Below are positions 8,686 through 17,616 of a stretch of 58,192 bases of DNA, piece by piece; the stretch's first letter is position 1, and each line of letters begins with the position of its first letter. A program made the translations under genes and the position numbers. The notes beneath the pieces are model-generated. The model did not search any database. It had not been told where the DNA came from and was given only the letters and a program-made list of their open reading frames with translations. Source of the DNA: Flavobacteriaceae bacterium UBA2765 (GTDB lineage Bacteria > Bacteroidota > Bacteroidia > Flavobacteriales > Flavobacteriaceae); NCBI GenBank assembly GCA_002352665.1, contig DEIV01000010.1:1-58192 (forward strand), read 5' to 3'.

Positions 8686-9069
8686 ATGTCTGATAAAATA
8701 AAATATAGTATTGAGTTTATAATGCACTCATCCCCAGCATTTTTATACCAATATCTGTCCACACCTGATGGACTTAGTGAATGGTTTGCTGATAATGTAA
8801 ATTCCAGAAGTGATGTTTATACATTTATCTGGGATGGTTCTGAAGAGCAGGCTAAACGAATTTCATATAAAACCAATGAAAAAATAAAATATAAATGGCT
8901 TGAAGATGATGATGAAAGTACATTTTTTGAGTTTAAAATAGTAGTTGACGATTTAACGTCTGATGTCTCCTTAATTGTAACTGATTTTGCTGATGAAGAT
9001 GAAGTTGAAGAAGGTAAAATGTTTTGGGAAAATCAAATTTCTGAATTGAAACATACTATTGGAGCCTAA
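8686..9069 (+). CDS. START-like (SRPBCC) domain protein
   Basis: A small cytosolic protein of 127 residues that matches the START-like/Bet v 1 fold: an N-terminal strand and helix pair (SPAFLYQYLSTPDGLSEWFA), then antiparallel strands, and a long C-terminal helix (EGKMFWENQISELKHTI). It is acidic and widely conserved in Bacteroidota, but has no assigned ligand. It starts 130 bases after the oppositely oriented tRNA gene and ends before a clear terminator, so it appears to be a single-gene unit. Confidence 0.8.
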   Translation: MSDKIKYSIEFIMHSSPAFLYQYLSTPDGLSEWFADNVNSRSDVYTFIWDGSEEQAKRISYKTNEKIKYKWLEDDDESTFFEFKIVVDDLTSDVSLIVTDFADEDEVEEGKMFWENQISELKHTIGA

Positions 9070-9114
9070 TTAAATCTATAAAGTCTTTTATAGATATTTA
9101 AGTCATAAAAATTT

Positions 9115-9143
9115 AAAGCCTTGATATTTTCGAGGCTTTTTTT
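9115..9143 (+). terminator. Intrinsic terminator after START-like gene
   Basis: The stem AAAGCCT (9115-9121) pairs with AGGCTTT (9133-9139), extended inward by three further pairs including one T-G, and runs into a T-tract to 9143. It lies between the START-like gene and the class IV aminotransferase, 16 bases before the next ATG. Confidence 0.8.
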
Positions 9144-9158
9144 ATTAATTTCATACAG

Positions 9159-9968
9159 ATGAAAATAAATTATAACGGAAAAATTACTGATAATAAATCT
9201 ACCTTAAGTATTGATAACCGTGCATTTAAATATGGAGATGGTTTGTTTGAAAGTATAAAGGTAGAAGATGCCAAAGTTATTTTTGTAGAAGATCATTATT
9301 TTAGATTAATGGCTTCAATGCGGATGTTAAGAATGAATATTGCTATGCATTTCACTTTAGAATTTTTTGAACAAGAGATTTTAAAGTTAGTACTGGCAAA
9401 TAATTTAAAAGATGCCAGGGTAAGATTTACTGTATATAGAAAGGATGGGGGATTGTATTTACCCGTTAATAATAATACCGACTTCATAATTGAAGTGCAT
9501 CTATTATCAGTAAAATTAAAAGATGTATATGAAGTTGATATATTTAAAGATTATTATTTGTATTCCGGTCTATTTTCTACTTTAAAAACCAATAATAAAA
9601 TATTGAATGTAGTGGGCAGTATTTATGCTGATGATAATGGTTTGGATAATTGTATCTTATTAAATGAGAAGAAACAAATAGTTGAAGCTTTAAACGCCAA
9701 TATATTTTTAGTAAAAGATAAAAAAATTATTACGCCCTTATTATCTGAAGGATGTTTAAAAGGTGTAATGAGAAAAAAAGTGCTAGAATTGATATCTAAA
9801 GAAGATCATTACGAAATTATAGAAACAGAAATATCACCATTTGAATTACAAAAAGTTGACGAAGTTTTTTTAACCAATGCCATTATGGGAATCCAACCTG
9901 TCACAAAATATAGAAAAAGGACATTTACCACTGAAGTTTCTACTTATTTGAGGAATAAATTAATGTAA
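9159..9968 (+). CDS. Class IV PLP-dependent aminotransferase (PabC/IlvE fold)
   Basis: A fold-type IV PLP enzyme of 269 residues. The N-terminal signature DNRAFKYGDGLFESIKV is present, the PLP lysine falls in LKTNNKILNVVGS (around residue 147), and the EALNANIFLVKD and TPLLSEGCLKGVMR segments form the cofactor and phosphate cup. Aminodeoxychorismate lyase (folate synthesis) and branched-chain or D-amino-acid aminotransferase are both possible; the length and the ENDGLF-like start lean toward the PabC-like group common in flavobacteria. It begins right after a terminator and stands alone. Confidence 0.8.
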   Translation: MKINYNGKITDNKSTLSIDNRAFKYGDGLFESIKVEDAKVIFVEDHYFRLMASMRMLRMNIAMHFTLEFFEQEILKLVLANNLKDARVRFTVYRKDGGLYLPVNNNTDFIIEVHLLSVKLKDVYEVDIFKDYYLYSGLFSTLKTNNKILNVVGSIYADDNGLDNCILLNEKKQIVEALNANIFLVKDKKIITPLLSEGCLKGVMRKKVLELISKEDHYEIIETEISPFELQKVDEVFLTNAIMGIQPVTKYRKRTFTTEVSTYLRNKLM

Positions 9969-10015
9969 ATTTTATTCAGGTATTTTGTATTTGAAAACGT
10001 ATTGAATTTAGACAA

Positions 10016-10888
10016 CTAAATTTGCCATTGTTCAACGGCCTTTAAACTTAAGTCCATATTATAAACGGAATGGGTTAGAGCACCAGAAGAGATAAAATCT
10101 ACTCCACAATCTGCATAATTACGTAGCGTATTTTCATTGATTCCACCAGAAGATTCGGTCAAACATGTGTCACCAATCATTTCAACCGCTTTTCTCGTAT
10201 CCTCATAATTAAAATTATCTATTAAAATCCTATAAACCTTGTTAGAACGAAGTATTTCTTCAATTTCTTGGAGACTTCTTGCTTCAACGATAATTTTCAA
10301 ATTGCGGTCCGTATTTGTCAAATACTGTACGGTCTTGTCAATAGCTTTGGTAATTCCTCCAGCAAAATCTATATGATTATCTTTTAACATAATCATATCA
10401 TACAATGCAAATCTATGATTTTCACCACCTCCAATTTTTACTGCCCATTTTTCTAAAGCTCTAATTCCCGGCGTCGTTTTTCTGGTATCTAAAATTTTTG
10501 TTTTAGTTCCTTCCAATAAATCAACAAAGGATTTAGTTTTTGTTGCAATAGCACTCATCCGTTGCATAGCATTTAAGACTAGTCTTTCAGCTTTTAAGAT
10601 AGATTGGGAACTACCTTCTACATAAAAAACAATATCACCATATTTAACAGGATTGCCATCTGTAATAAGGGTTTCTATCTTAAGATCAGCATCTATATAT
10701 TTAAAAACAAGTTTAGCAAATTCAACACCTGCAATAACACCTTGGTCTTTTACTAGTAATTTGGCTTTTCCCTTAGCTTCTTTAGGTATACAAGCTAGTG
10801 AACTATGGTCGCCATCACCTACATCTTCTCTAATGGCATTTTCAATTATAATATCTAGTTCTTTGTTAAATTGTTGTTCGCTGATCAT
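10016..10888 (-). CDS. nadC: Nicotinate-nucleotide pyrophosphorylase (carboxylating)
   Basis: Quinolinate phosphoribosyltransferase, which converts quinolinate and PRPP to nicotinate mononucleotide in de novo NAD synthesis. The 290 residues match the family. Motifs are EDVGDGDHSS (21-30), the PRPP-site TRKTTPGIRALEK (135-147), GGGENHRFALYDMIMLKDNH (153-172), and ESSGGIN near the C-terminus. The ATG at 10888 gives the usual MISEQQFNKELD start. It converges on the class IV aminotransferase gene with 47 bases between. nadA/nadB are not present in the window. Confidence 0.94.
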   Translation of the reverse strand: MISEQQFNKELDIIIENAIREDVGDGDHSSLACIPKEAKGKAKLLVKDQGVIAGVEFAKLVFKYIDADLKIETLITDGNPVKYGDIVFYVEGSSQSILKAERLVLNAMQRMSAIATKTKSFVDLLEGTKTKILDTRKTTPGIRALEKWAVKIGGGENHRFALYDMIMLKDNHIDFAGGITKAIDKTVQYLTNTDRNLKIIVEARSLQEIEEILRSNKVYRILIDNFNYEDTRKAVEMIGDTCLTESSGGINENTLRNYADCGVDFISSGALTHSVYNMDLSLKAVEQWQI

Positions 10889-11175
10889 TTGCTAAAATTT
10901 GTAAAACAAAAATAGGAAAAAGAATTTCCATTAAGCAAATTACAATGTATAAAAGTCTACTATTTATTAGCATAGATACCATCAAAAAATGCAAAAGTCA
11001 TGTGCAGTAAATGATAAAATTTGAAAATTATAACTATTGAAAATCGTCAATCTTTTTAGTGAAATCCAATTTGATAATCTTAATTTTAGTTAGAACGGCC
11101 AAAATGAACGGTTGCCTGGATAGCTATCAGGATAATCCTACTTTTTCAATGGGCTGAATTACTTCTATTGGATTC

Positions 11176-11205
11176 AAGGCATGCCTCGGGTTTTAATGCC
11201 TTTTT
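11176..11205 (+). terminator. Terminator-like hairpin upstream of rlmH
   Basis: AAGGCAT (11176-11182) pairs with ATGCCTT (11196-11202) around a 13-base loop and is followed by five T. No plus-strand gene lies directly upstream, so this may end an unannotated short transcript or be a relic. Confidence 0.4.
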
Positions 11206-11211
11206 ATTCCT

Positions 11212-11219
11212 TAAATTTG
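11212..11219 (+). promoter_or_regulatory. Putative -7 box almost abutting the rlmH ATG
   Basis: TAAATTTG fits TAnnTTTG and ends only four bases before the rlmH ATG at 11224. If used, transcription would begin at or within a few bases of the start codon, giving a leaderless message. No -33 TTTG is visible at the usual spacing. Confidence 0.35.
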
Positions 11220-11223
11220 TCTA

Positions 11224-11697
11224 ATGAAAATAAAATTACTAGCCATAGGGAAAACTGATGATAAAAACTTGAGTCAATTGATTGATATTTATCAAAAGAG
11301 GCTAAGACATTATATAAATTTTGAATTGGTGACAATACCCGATATCAAAAAAGCAAAGAACCTATCAGAAAATCAGCAAAAGGATAAGGAAGGAGAGTTA
11401 ATTTTAAAAGAATTGGAAATAACAGATCAATTGGTATTATTAGATGAAAAAGGGCAGGAGTTACGTTCAGTAGCGTTCGCCAATTTTTTGCAGAAAAAAA
11501 TGAATGCAGGGCATAAACAAATAGTATTTGTTATTGGGGGTCCATATGGTTTCTCTGATACGGTTTATCAAAAAGCAATGGCTAAAGTTTCTTTATCAAA
11601 AATGACATTCTCACATCAAATGATTCGATTATTTGTGGTTGAACAAGTCTATAGAGCTTTTACCATTTTAAAAAATGAACCATATCATCATGAATAA
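11224..11697 (+). CDS. rlmH: 23S rRNA (pseudouridine1915-N3)-methyltransferase RlmH
   Basis: SPOUT-class enzyme that methylates pseudouridine 1915 of helix 69 in 23S rRNA on assembled ribosomes. The 157 residues match the family exactly. The N-terminus is MKIKLLAIGKT, the SAM-binding knot carries FVIGGPYGFSD, and the conserved C-terminal stretch runs from MTFSHQMIRLFVVEQVYRAF to the terminal NEPYHHE. The start is certain from family conservation. It is a single gene between nadC and the convergent PLP enzyme. Confidence 0.96.
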   Translation: MKIKLLAIGKTDDKNLSQLIDIYQKRLRHYINFELVTIPDIKKAKNLSENQQKDKEGELILKELEITDQLVLLDEKGQELRSVAFANFLQKKMNAGHKQIVFVIGGPYGFSDTVYQKAMAKVSLSKMTFSHQMIRLFVVEQVYRAFTILKNEPYHHE

Positions 11698-11750
11698 TAC
11701 ATAATATTCAAAGTAAAACTATTGACTATTGTTATCTAGGGTTGTAATTT

Positions 11751-13001
11751 TCATATTTCATCTAATGCCTGATCTATATCCCAAATAATATCTTTTGCAT
11801 TTTCTACACCAATTGATAATCGAATCAATTTATCGGTAATTTGCATTCTTTCTCTGTGTACTGGATCAACACCGGCATGTGTCATAGTTATAGGATGCTG
11901 TACTAAACTTTCTGTACTGCCTAAACTTACTGCTATTTTAAAAAGCTTTAAACTATTCATAAATTTAAAAGCTTCTTTTTCACCACCTTTTATATCAAAA
12001 GAGATCATGGCTCCCGGTGCTTCACATTGTTTTTTATAAATGGTATATGCCTCTGTTCCTTCTTTTAATAATCCTAAATAATTTACTTTTTCAACACTTG
12101 GATGTTGTGCTAAAAACGCAGCTATTTGTTGTGCATTTTCTGTTTGTTGTGTCATTCTTACTTTTAAAGTTTCTAAACTCCGTAGTAATAACCATGCGGT
12201 ATTCGGACTAAGCATATTACCCAAAAATGTACGTAATGTTTTTACACGTGGCATCAATTCTGAGTTACCTAATACAGCTCCGGCAATTAGATCGCTATGA
12301 CCACCAATATATTTAGTGGCTGAATATACTATAAGGTCGGCACCAAATTGAAATGGATGTTGCCAAAGTGGCCCCATATAGGTATTATCAATAGTCAATA
12401 ATACCTCTTTATCGTCTGTACTAAAGTGCTTACAAATTTGTTTATAGCTTTCTATATCAACAATGGCATTGGTAGGATTGGCAGGTGTTTCTAAAAATAT
12501 CATTGCCAATTTATCTGCTTTGCCCGATGCTTCAATTATATCTAAAATATCTTCATAGCTTTCATCAGGATGTACACTTAAGGTGTGGATACCAATTGTT
12601 GGCAAAAAATGCTCTATAAAATGATCAGTTCCGCCATATAGTGGATTACCATGTACCAATAAATCTCCAGGCTTTAAAAATTCTAACAGCACAGTACTAA
12701 TAGCGGACATACCACTTTCAAATACAGCACAATCATCTGCTTTGTCCCACAAACAGAGTCTATTTTCTAAAATTTCAAGATTAGGATTGTTGATCCTACT
12801 GTAAATTAAACCTAGTTCTTCTTTTGGTCCCTTTTCTCTTAAACCATAAGCTATTTCAAAAAAAGCCTTTCCTTCCTCAGCACTTTTATACTCAAATGTT
12901 GAGGTTTGAAATATAGGACATTTAACAGCACCTTCAGAGAGTTCAGGGTTATAACCATGGCTCATCATTAAACTTTCCGGACTAAATTTATGTGTACTCA
13001 T
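11751..13001 (-). CDS. Cys/Met metabolism PLP enzyme, probably methionine gamma-lyase type
   Basis: A fold-type I PLP enzyme of the trans-sulfuration family, 416 residues. The PLP lysine is K230 in VYSATKYIGGHSD, the phosphate-site segment is SGMSAIST (96-103), and the cofactor-ring residues are in LYGGTDHF (121-128) and IDNTYMGPLW. Cystathionine gamma-synthase, cystathionine gamma-lyase and methionine gamma-lyase share these motifs. The divergent Lrp/AsnC gene next door mirrors the mdeA-mdeR arrangement of methionine gamma-lyase loci, which favours sulfur-amino-acid catabolism. That is inference; no met biosynthesis gene is adjacent. A -7 box lies 20 bases upstream of the ATG. Confidence 0.85.
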   Translation of the reverse strand: MSTHKFSPESLMMSHGYNPELSEGAVKCPIFQTSTFEYKSAEEGKAFFEIAYGLREKGPKEELGLIYSRINNPNLEILENRLCLWDKADDCAVFESGMSAISTVLLEFLKPGDLLVHGNPLYGGTDHFIEHFLPTIGIHTLSVHPDESYEDILDIIEASGKADKLAMIFLETPANPTNAIVDIESYKQICKHFSTDDKEVLLTIDNTYMGPLWQHPFQFGADLIVYSATKYIGGHSDLIAGAVLGNSELMPRVKTLRTFLGNMLSPNTAWLLLRSLETLKVRMTQQTENAQQIAAFLAQHPSVEKVNYLGLLKEGTEAYTIYKKQCEAPGAMISFDIKGGEKEAFKFMNSLKLFKIAVSLGSTESLVQHPITMTHAGVDPVHRERMQITDKLIRLSIGVENAKDIIWDIDQALDEI

Positions 13002-13021
13002 CGTTTTGAATTTTAGTTTAT

Positions 13022-13029
13022 CAAAATTA
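13022..13029 (-). promoter_or_regulatory. Putative -7 box for the PLP lyase gene
   Basis: Reads TAATTTTG on the minus strand, matching TAnnTTTG, 20 bases before the ATG at 13001. It shares the 156-bp divergent region with the lrp promoter, a natural site for regulator binding. Confidence 0.45.
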
Positions 13030-13080
13030 ATATATAGAGTTAAAAAATCCTAATATTTGTTAATATTTAGAATAAAATTC

Positions 13081-13088
13081 TATATTTG
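13081..13088 (+). promoter_or_regulatory. Putative -7 box for the Lrp-type regulator gene
   Basis: TATATTTG matches TAnnTTTG and lies 69 bases before the ATG at 13158. The resulting leader of about 65 bases would leave room for operator sites. Confidence 0.45.
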
Positions 13089-13157
13089 ACGTATAATAAG
13101 TTTAAAATTCTTTTTTCGTTATAATTATATTCTTTTTTCAGTAAAATATACTACACC

Positions 13158-13616
13158 ATGATAGATAAGATTGATAAATCCATATTAAGAATGCTACAAC
13201 AAAATAGCAAACTCACAATAAAAGAATTGGCCAATAAATTAGGTTTAACGCCTACACCAATTTTTGAACGGATTAAACGATTGGAAAAGGAGAAATATAT
13301 TACCTCGTATAGAGCAGTTATTGACCGAAAGAAAATAGGATTGCCTTTATTGGTTTTTTGCGATATTTCACTCAATCAACATGAAGCTTCATTTATAGCT
13401 AAATTTGAAAAAGATATACAACAGTTTACAGAAGTAATTGAATGCTACCATATTGGTGGCATGTTTGATTATTTAATTAAGGTTGTTGCTCTAGATATGG
13501 ATGATTACCAACATTTTGTTGCGAAGAAATTGGCATCTGTAGATAATATATTAAAAGTACAAAGTTCTTTTGTAATGACAGAAGTAAAATCGACTGCCAA
13601 CTTACCTATACATTGA
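13158..13616 (+). CDS. Lrp/AsnC family transcriptional regulator
   Basis: A 152-residue feast/famine regulator. The N-terminal winged HTH (about 1-60) shows the family start DKIDKSILRMLQQNSK and the recognition region IKELANKLGLTPTPIFERIK. The C-terminal RAM ligand/oligomer domain (about 65-150) contains the GMFDYLIKVVA strand typical of effector-binding dimers. It is divergent from the PLP sulfur-amino-acid enzyme with both promoters in a 156-bp gap, so it probably responds to an amino acid such as methionine and controls that neighbour. The ligand is inference from gene order. Confidence 0.9.
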   Translation: MIDKIDKSILRMLQQNSKLTIKELANKLGLTPTPIFERIKRLEKEKYITSYRAVIDRKKIGLPLLVFCDISLNQHEASFIAKFEKDIQQFTEVIECYHIGGMFDYLIKVVALDMDDYQHFVAKKLASVDNILKVQSSFVMTEVKSTANLPIH

Positions 13617-13771
13617 TAATATGAACGGTGAGGGTAAAACCTGTGAAGTGTAATCCTATGTTTGTATCCTAATAATAGTGTTTGATTATAAGCAAGTTAG
13701 GAATATCATCTTATAACTCTAGAGACTTTATAACATCACTAAGTAAAGTAAGGTTAAAAGTTTAATTTATT

Positions 13772-13779
13772 TATATTTG
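13772..13779 (+). promoter_or_regulatory. Putative -7 box for the BtuB-like receptor gene
   Basis: TATATTTG, 20 bases before the ATG at 13800, matches TAnnTTTG. The 183-bp upstream gap shows no cobalamin-riboswitch B12 box. Confidence 0.5.
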
Positions 13780-13799
13780 CCACAAATATTATCCCCTAA

Positions 13800-15605
13800 A
13801 TGGCAACAAAGAATACATTATTATTGATTATATTTTTTATAGGTATAAGTAAAATGGGTATTTCACAAAATGATACCGTTGCCCTTAACGAAGTCCTTAT
13901 TTCTACCAATAGGATTTCATTGCCATCATTTAAAACTTCAAGAACTATTACGCTTATAAATGCTGATGAAATTAAGAATTCTACAGCTACAACAGTTACA
14001 GAAATTTTGCAACAAGTAACCGGAATTGATGTGAGAAGGCGTGGGGTAGATGGTACACAATCTGATCTATATATACGTGGAGGGAATTTTGACCAAACGC
14101 TTTTATTAATTGATGGTATTAAAATGGATGATGCCCAGACCGGACATCATACTATGAATGCTATATTGTCATTAAGTAATATAGACAGGATAGAAGTAAT
14201 CAAAGGACCAGCAGCTAGAGTATTTGGGCAAAATGCTTTTTCTGGAGCTATTAATATTGTAACAAAAAAAATTATAAAAGATGAACTCAGAGCTGATATT
14301 GCCTATGGCTCTTATCAAAATATTAAAGGAACCATTGGTTTTGCAGAGGCATTTGATCATGGGGGAATTCAAATACATGTTGAAAAACAAAAGTCTGACG
14401 GTTATAGATTTAATACCGATTTTGATAATACCTCGCTATTTTTAAAAACAAACCTTAAGGATTACAAATTTTTAGCCACTTTTAACGAACATAAATTTGG
14501 AGCGAATGGTTTTTATGCCAGTCCTGATTTTATTGATCAATATGAAGAAACACAAACCAGTGTTTTGGCTCTATCTACTGTTTATAATTTAAAAAATTTA
14601 GAAATAAAACCAAGAGTTTATTGGCGAAGAAATCAAGATATGTACTTATTTTTAAGGCATGATCCTGCATTTTTTAGAAATTTTCATATTTCTAATAAAC
14701 TGGCAATTGAAGCAAATATGGTTTTAAGTTCCCGTTTGGGCAAGACAGGTTTTGGGTTAGATTATAACAAAATATTTTTAGTTAGCAGTAATTTGGGATA
14801 CCATTACAGAGATATGGTAACAGCATTTTTAGAACACCGTTTTGAATTAGGAGAACGATTAGATATAACCCCCGGTGTTGTAGTGAGCTATTATTCTGAT
14901 TTTGAGACCAAAGCGTTTCCTGGAATAGATATTGGTTTTGCGGCTTCTGATAAAATTAAATTATATGGAAATATAGGTTATACTTATCGCGTACCCACTT
15001 TTACTGATCTTTATTATGTTGGTCCCACCACCTTAGGTAATCCTGATTTAAAACCAGAATCGGCTTTGGCAGAAGAAATAGGTTTTAAATATACTTCTTC
15101 CAAATTGCAATTTAATCTTGCATTGTTCAATAGAGATTCTGACGATTTAATCGATTGGACAAAAGATAATGAATCAGATAAGTGGGAAACCAGAAATTTT
15201 AGTCATGTAAATACCAAGGGATTTGAAACTTCACTCAACTATAACTTTAAAATAGGAAAGAATGGTCAAAGGTTCCAACTAGGATATAATTATATTCATG
15301 ATGAGATTAAGGATGTAGATGTTGCATTTACAAGGTATTCTTTAAATAGTATTAAACATCAATTTACCTCAAGTATTCATTCAAAATTTTCAGCATTTTT
15401 AGACCAAAGTATGAGTTTTAGATTTGTTGAAAGAACAAATGGTGAATCTTATACTATAGTAGATGCTAAATTGAAAGCTATATTCAATAAATTAGAACTT
15501 TCTATACATGCGAATAATATTTTCAATACAGATTATACTGAGACAAATGTAGTACCAATGCCTAAAGGAAATTTTATGTTTGGACTTTCATATACTATCT
15601 ACTAA
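13800..15605 (+). CDS. TonB-dependent outer-membrane receptor (BtuB-like, small)
   Basis: A 601-residue TonB-dependent receptor. It has a signal peptide (about 1-22, ending before QNDTVALNEV), an N-terminal TonB box-like strand, a plug domain (about 35-150, with LYIRGGNFDQTLLLIDG and VIKGPAARVFGQNAFSGAINI) and a beta-barrel ending in the aromatic-rich MFGLSYTIY. It lacks the carboxypeptidase-like N-terminal extension and a SusD partner, so it is not a polysaccharide-utilisation receptor. Size and plug resemble vitamin B12/siderophore receptors, but the ligand cannot be read. A -7 box precedes it; it appears to be a single-gene unit. Confidence 0.87.
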   Translation: MATKNTLLLIIFFIGISKMGISQNDTVALNEVLISTNRISLPSFKTSRTITLINADEIKNSTATTVTEILQQVTGIDVRRRGVDGTQSDLYIRGGNFDQTLLLIDGIKMDDAQTGHHTMNAILSLSNIDRIEVIKGPAARVFGQNAFSGAINIVTKKIIKDELRADIAYGSYQNIKGTIGFAEAFDHGGIQIHVEKQKSDGYRFNTDFDNTSLFLKTNLKDYKFLATFNEHKFGANGFYASPDFIDQYEETQTSVLALSTVYNLKNLEIKPRVYWRRNQDMYLFLRHDPAFFRNFHISNKLAIEANMVLSSRLGKTGFGLDYNKIFLVSSNLGYHYRDMVTAFLEHRFELGERLDITPGVVVSYYSDFETKAFPGIDIGFAASDKIKLYGNIGYTYRVPTFTDLYYVGPTTLGNPDLKPESALAEEIGFKYTSSKLQFNLALFNRDSDDLIDWTKDNESDKWETRNFSHVNTKGFETSLNYNFKIGKNGQRFQLGYNYIHDEIKDVDVAFTRYSLNSIKHQFTSSIHSKFSAFLDQSMSFRFVERTNGESYTIVDAKLKAIFNKLELSIHANNIFNTDYTETNVVPMPKGNFMFGLSYTIY

Positions 15606-15942
15606 CCTTAGTTCGACTTAAGCTTTGCTCACAGTTCCAGATAATTAGCTCATAGGCAATTCAAATTTAAGAGAACTATCAGGATAATTTGAGCGAATTT
15701 GGGGTGGTATACGGGCTAATTATCGAAATCTAATAATAGAAAAGTCAATAGTACGGCATCTTTTCACTAAAAACCCTTTGAAATAACTAGTTATAACTAC
15801 TTGATTTTTAGTAAAAATCTACCGAACTCTTGACTTTCTGTGAGATAAATCTCAAGCCGAACTCAGATTACTAACTAATTTTTTCTTCTTCTACACAATA
15901 ATTTAAACATTTCAAGAGTTCTATGGCTAGACTTAATGTAAA
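15606..15942. other. Intergenic region, palindrome-rich (337 bp)
   Basis: No coding frame is supported. GATAATTAGC (15640-15649) and its exact inverted copy GCTAATTATC (15715-15724) enclose 65 bases. The 13-mer CTATCAGGATAAT (15676-15688), shared with the region upstream of rlmH, lies inside. Further short inverted pairs (CTAAAAA/TTTTTAG) follow. This could be a structured RNA or a decayed small repeat element. Confidence 0.4.
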
Positions 15943-17025
15943 ATGTTAAAAATGAACGGTATAAAACAACAACTAAACAAAAACAGTAATAAGTTATTCA
16001 GGTATTTAGTAATAGCATTACTATTTACTTCATGTAGTGCTACCAATCAATTAACTATGGGTGTGGTTGAACCAGCACCAGTTAGTGTATCTAAGACTGT
16101 AACTAATATTGGAATTATTAATAGAAGTTTACCATCTGAGTCTAACCAATCGATTGATAAAATTGATCAAATTTTATCGGCAGAAGGGCTTAATTTGGAT
16201 AAAAAGGGAGGTGCAGCGGCTATTTCTTCTTTGGCAGATAGATTACGAAAAAATGAAACATTTAATATTGTAAAAATTTTGGATGGTGGATTGGATCTAC
16301 AAAAAGGTTTAGGGGTATTTCCTGCTACAATTGATTGGGATGTTATTGAATCACTTTGTGAAAAAAATGAAGTAGATGTAATTTTTTCTCTCGCTTTTTA
16401 TGATACTGATACTAAAGTATCCTATAAAGTGACAACAATGGAGGTCCCAAATAATTTGGGTATAAAGGTTGCCGTTCCTGCACAAGAATTATCACTACAG
16501 ACATTAATTAAAAATGGATGGCGTATTTATGATTTAAAATCGAAGCAAGTAGTAGATAAATATACCTACCAGAAAACGGTTTCATCTACAGGTAGAGGAA
16601 TCAATCCGGTGAAAGCATTCGAAGCAATTATGGGTAGAAATGAAGCTGTTTTACAACAAAGTAAAAATATTGGTAGTAGCTATGGACTGCGATTATTACC
16701 AATAAAAAGGAGAGTTACAAGAAATTATTTTGTAAAAGGTACTGATAATTTTGAGCTTGGTAAAAGAAGGGCTCAAACCGGAAATTGGCAAGGTGCAGCT
16801 GAGCTTTGGGAGCAAGAGTTATCCAATACGGATCAAAAAATAGCGGGTAGAGCTAATTATAACATGGCTATTATTAATGAAATTAATGGAGATTTGGAAA
16901 AGGCAATAAACTATGCTTCACGCTCTTATACTGATTATCAGAACAAAGACGCTTTGCGATATCTAAAAACACTGGAATATAGATTGTCACAAATTGCAAA
17001 ATTACGGCAACAGGCGTCAAGATAA
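15943..17025 (+). CDS. DUF6340 family lipoprotein
   Basis: A 360-residue exported lipoprotein. The signal peptide ends in the lipobox LLFTSC (lipidated Cys at about residue 31). The body contains the DUF6340 pattern: a repeated VTNIGIINRSLP strand start, a GVFPATIDWD segment, and a C-terminal TPR-like helical part (about 265-350, GKRRAQTGNWQGAAELWEQE). Two ATGs (15943 and 15952) are possible; the second would shorten it by three residues. The family is common in Bacteroidota and has no assigned function. No operon partner on the same strand. Confidence 0.8.
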   Translation: MLKMNGIKQQLNKNSNKLFRYLVIALLFTSCSATNQLTMGVVEPAPVSVSKTVTNIGIINRSLPSESNQSIDKIDQILSAEGLNLDKKGGAAAISSLADRLRKNETFNIVKILDGGLDLQKGLGVFPATIDWDVIESLCEKNEVDVIFSLAFYDTDTKVSYKVTTMEVPNNLGIKVAVPAQELSLQTLIKNGWRIYDLKSKQVVDKYTYQKTVSSTGRGINPVKAFEAIMGRNEAVLQQSKNIGSSYGLRLLPIKRRVTRNYFVKGTDNFELGKRRAQTGNWQGAAELWEQELSNTDQKIAGRANYNMAIINEINGDLEKAINYASRSYTDYQNKDALRYLKTLEYRLSQIAKLRQQASR

Positions 17026-17121
17026 ACGTTAAGCAAGTTAATGGCTTTTGTACTAATGGCTTATCATAAATGTTAAATAGAGCTATTTTAACCTAAAAAC
17101 GTTAAAATGTAATTGTATTCA

Positions 17122-17616
17122 TTATTCTTTACTAAAAATGATTTTAGTGGATACAACTTCGGTATCCTCTAGAATCATTTTTTTATTCTTGATAATGGCC
17201 GAAATAGAATCAGTCTTTGTTATGGAGTCGTTAAAAATATCAAATTGAATAGTAATTTTTTGAATAGAATCTGAAACCTGCTCACTGGTACCTATTTGTT
17301 GTACATTCTCAATTCGTACCTTTTGTATATTGTTAGCAACATAAATTTCTCCTTTAGAAAGCTCGTTTAATTGCAATGTGATGTCTTCAATAAATTCAGG
17401 ATGACGATTTTTTAAGGCTAATAAATCATAATAATCTTGTAATTTTTGTTCAATTAAATGTTGATATGTAAATACTTCAGTCTCTACCATTAAAGCTTCG
17501 TCTTCCAACATCATATGCTCCTCATTAGCTTCTATGGCTTCAATAGGTGCTTCCTGTTTAGATTTTGAGCAGGAAACCACAATAAATATTAGAAATAGGT
17601 ATAAAATCTTTCTCAT
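17122..17616 (-). CDS. Small lipoprotein of unknown function
   Basis: A 164-residue protein with a lipoprotein signal (IFIVVSC, Cys at 16), an acidic linker rich in Glu (about 20-48) and a predicted alpha/beta domain. I recognise no domain. Its ATG overlaps the stop of the upstream membrane protein (17613-17616), so the two are translationally coupled and probably work in the envelope together. Confidence 0.7.
   Translation of the reverse strand: MRKILYLFLIFIVVSCSKSKQEAPIEAIEANEEHMMLEDEALMVETEVFTYQHLIEQKLQDYYDLLALKNRHPEFIEDITLQLNELSKGEIYVANNIQKVRIENVQQIGTSEQVSDSIQKITIQFDIFNDSITKTDSISAIIKNKKMILEDTEVVSTKIIFSKE

Larger units (their letters stand above)
10889..11223. other. Intergenic region nadC-rlmH (335 bp)
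   Basis: No open frame of note. It holds an interrupted palindrome CCTGGATAGCTATCAGG at 11115-11131, a terminator-like hairpin at 11176-11205, and a -7 box just before rlmH. The 13-mer CTATCAGGATAAT at 11124-11136 recurs at 15676-15688 in another intergenic region. Confidence 0.5.

Noticed and set aside
13617..13799. Cobalamin riboswitch before the BtuB-like receptor
   Set aside because: No B12-box-like segment and too little structure in 183 bases.
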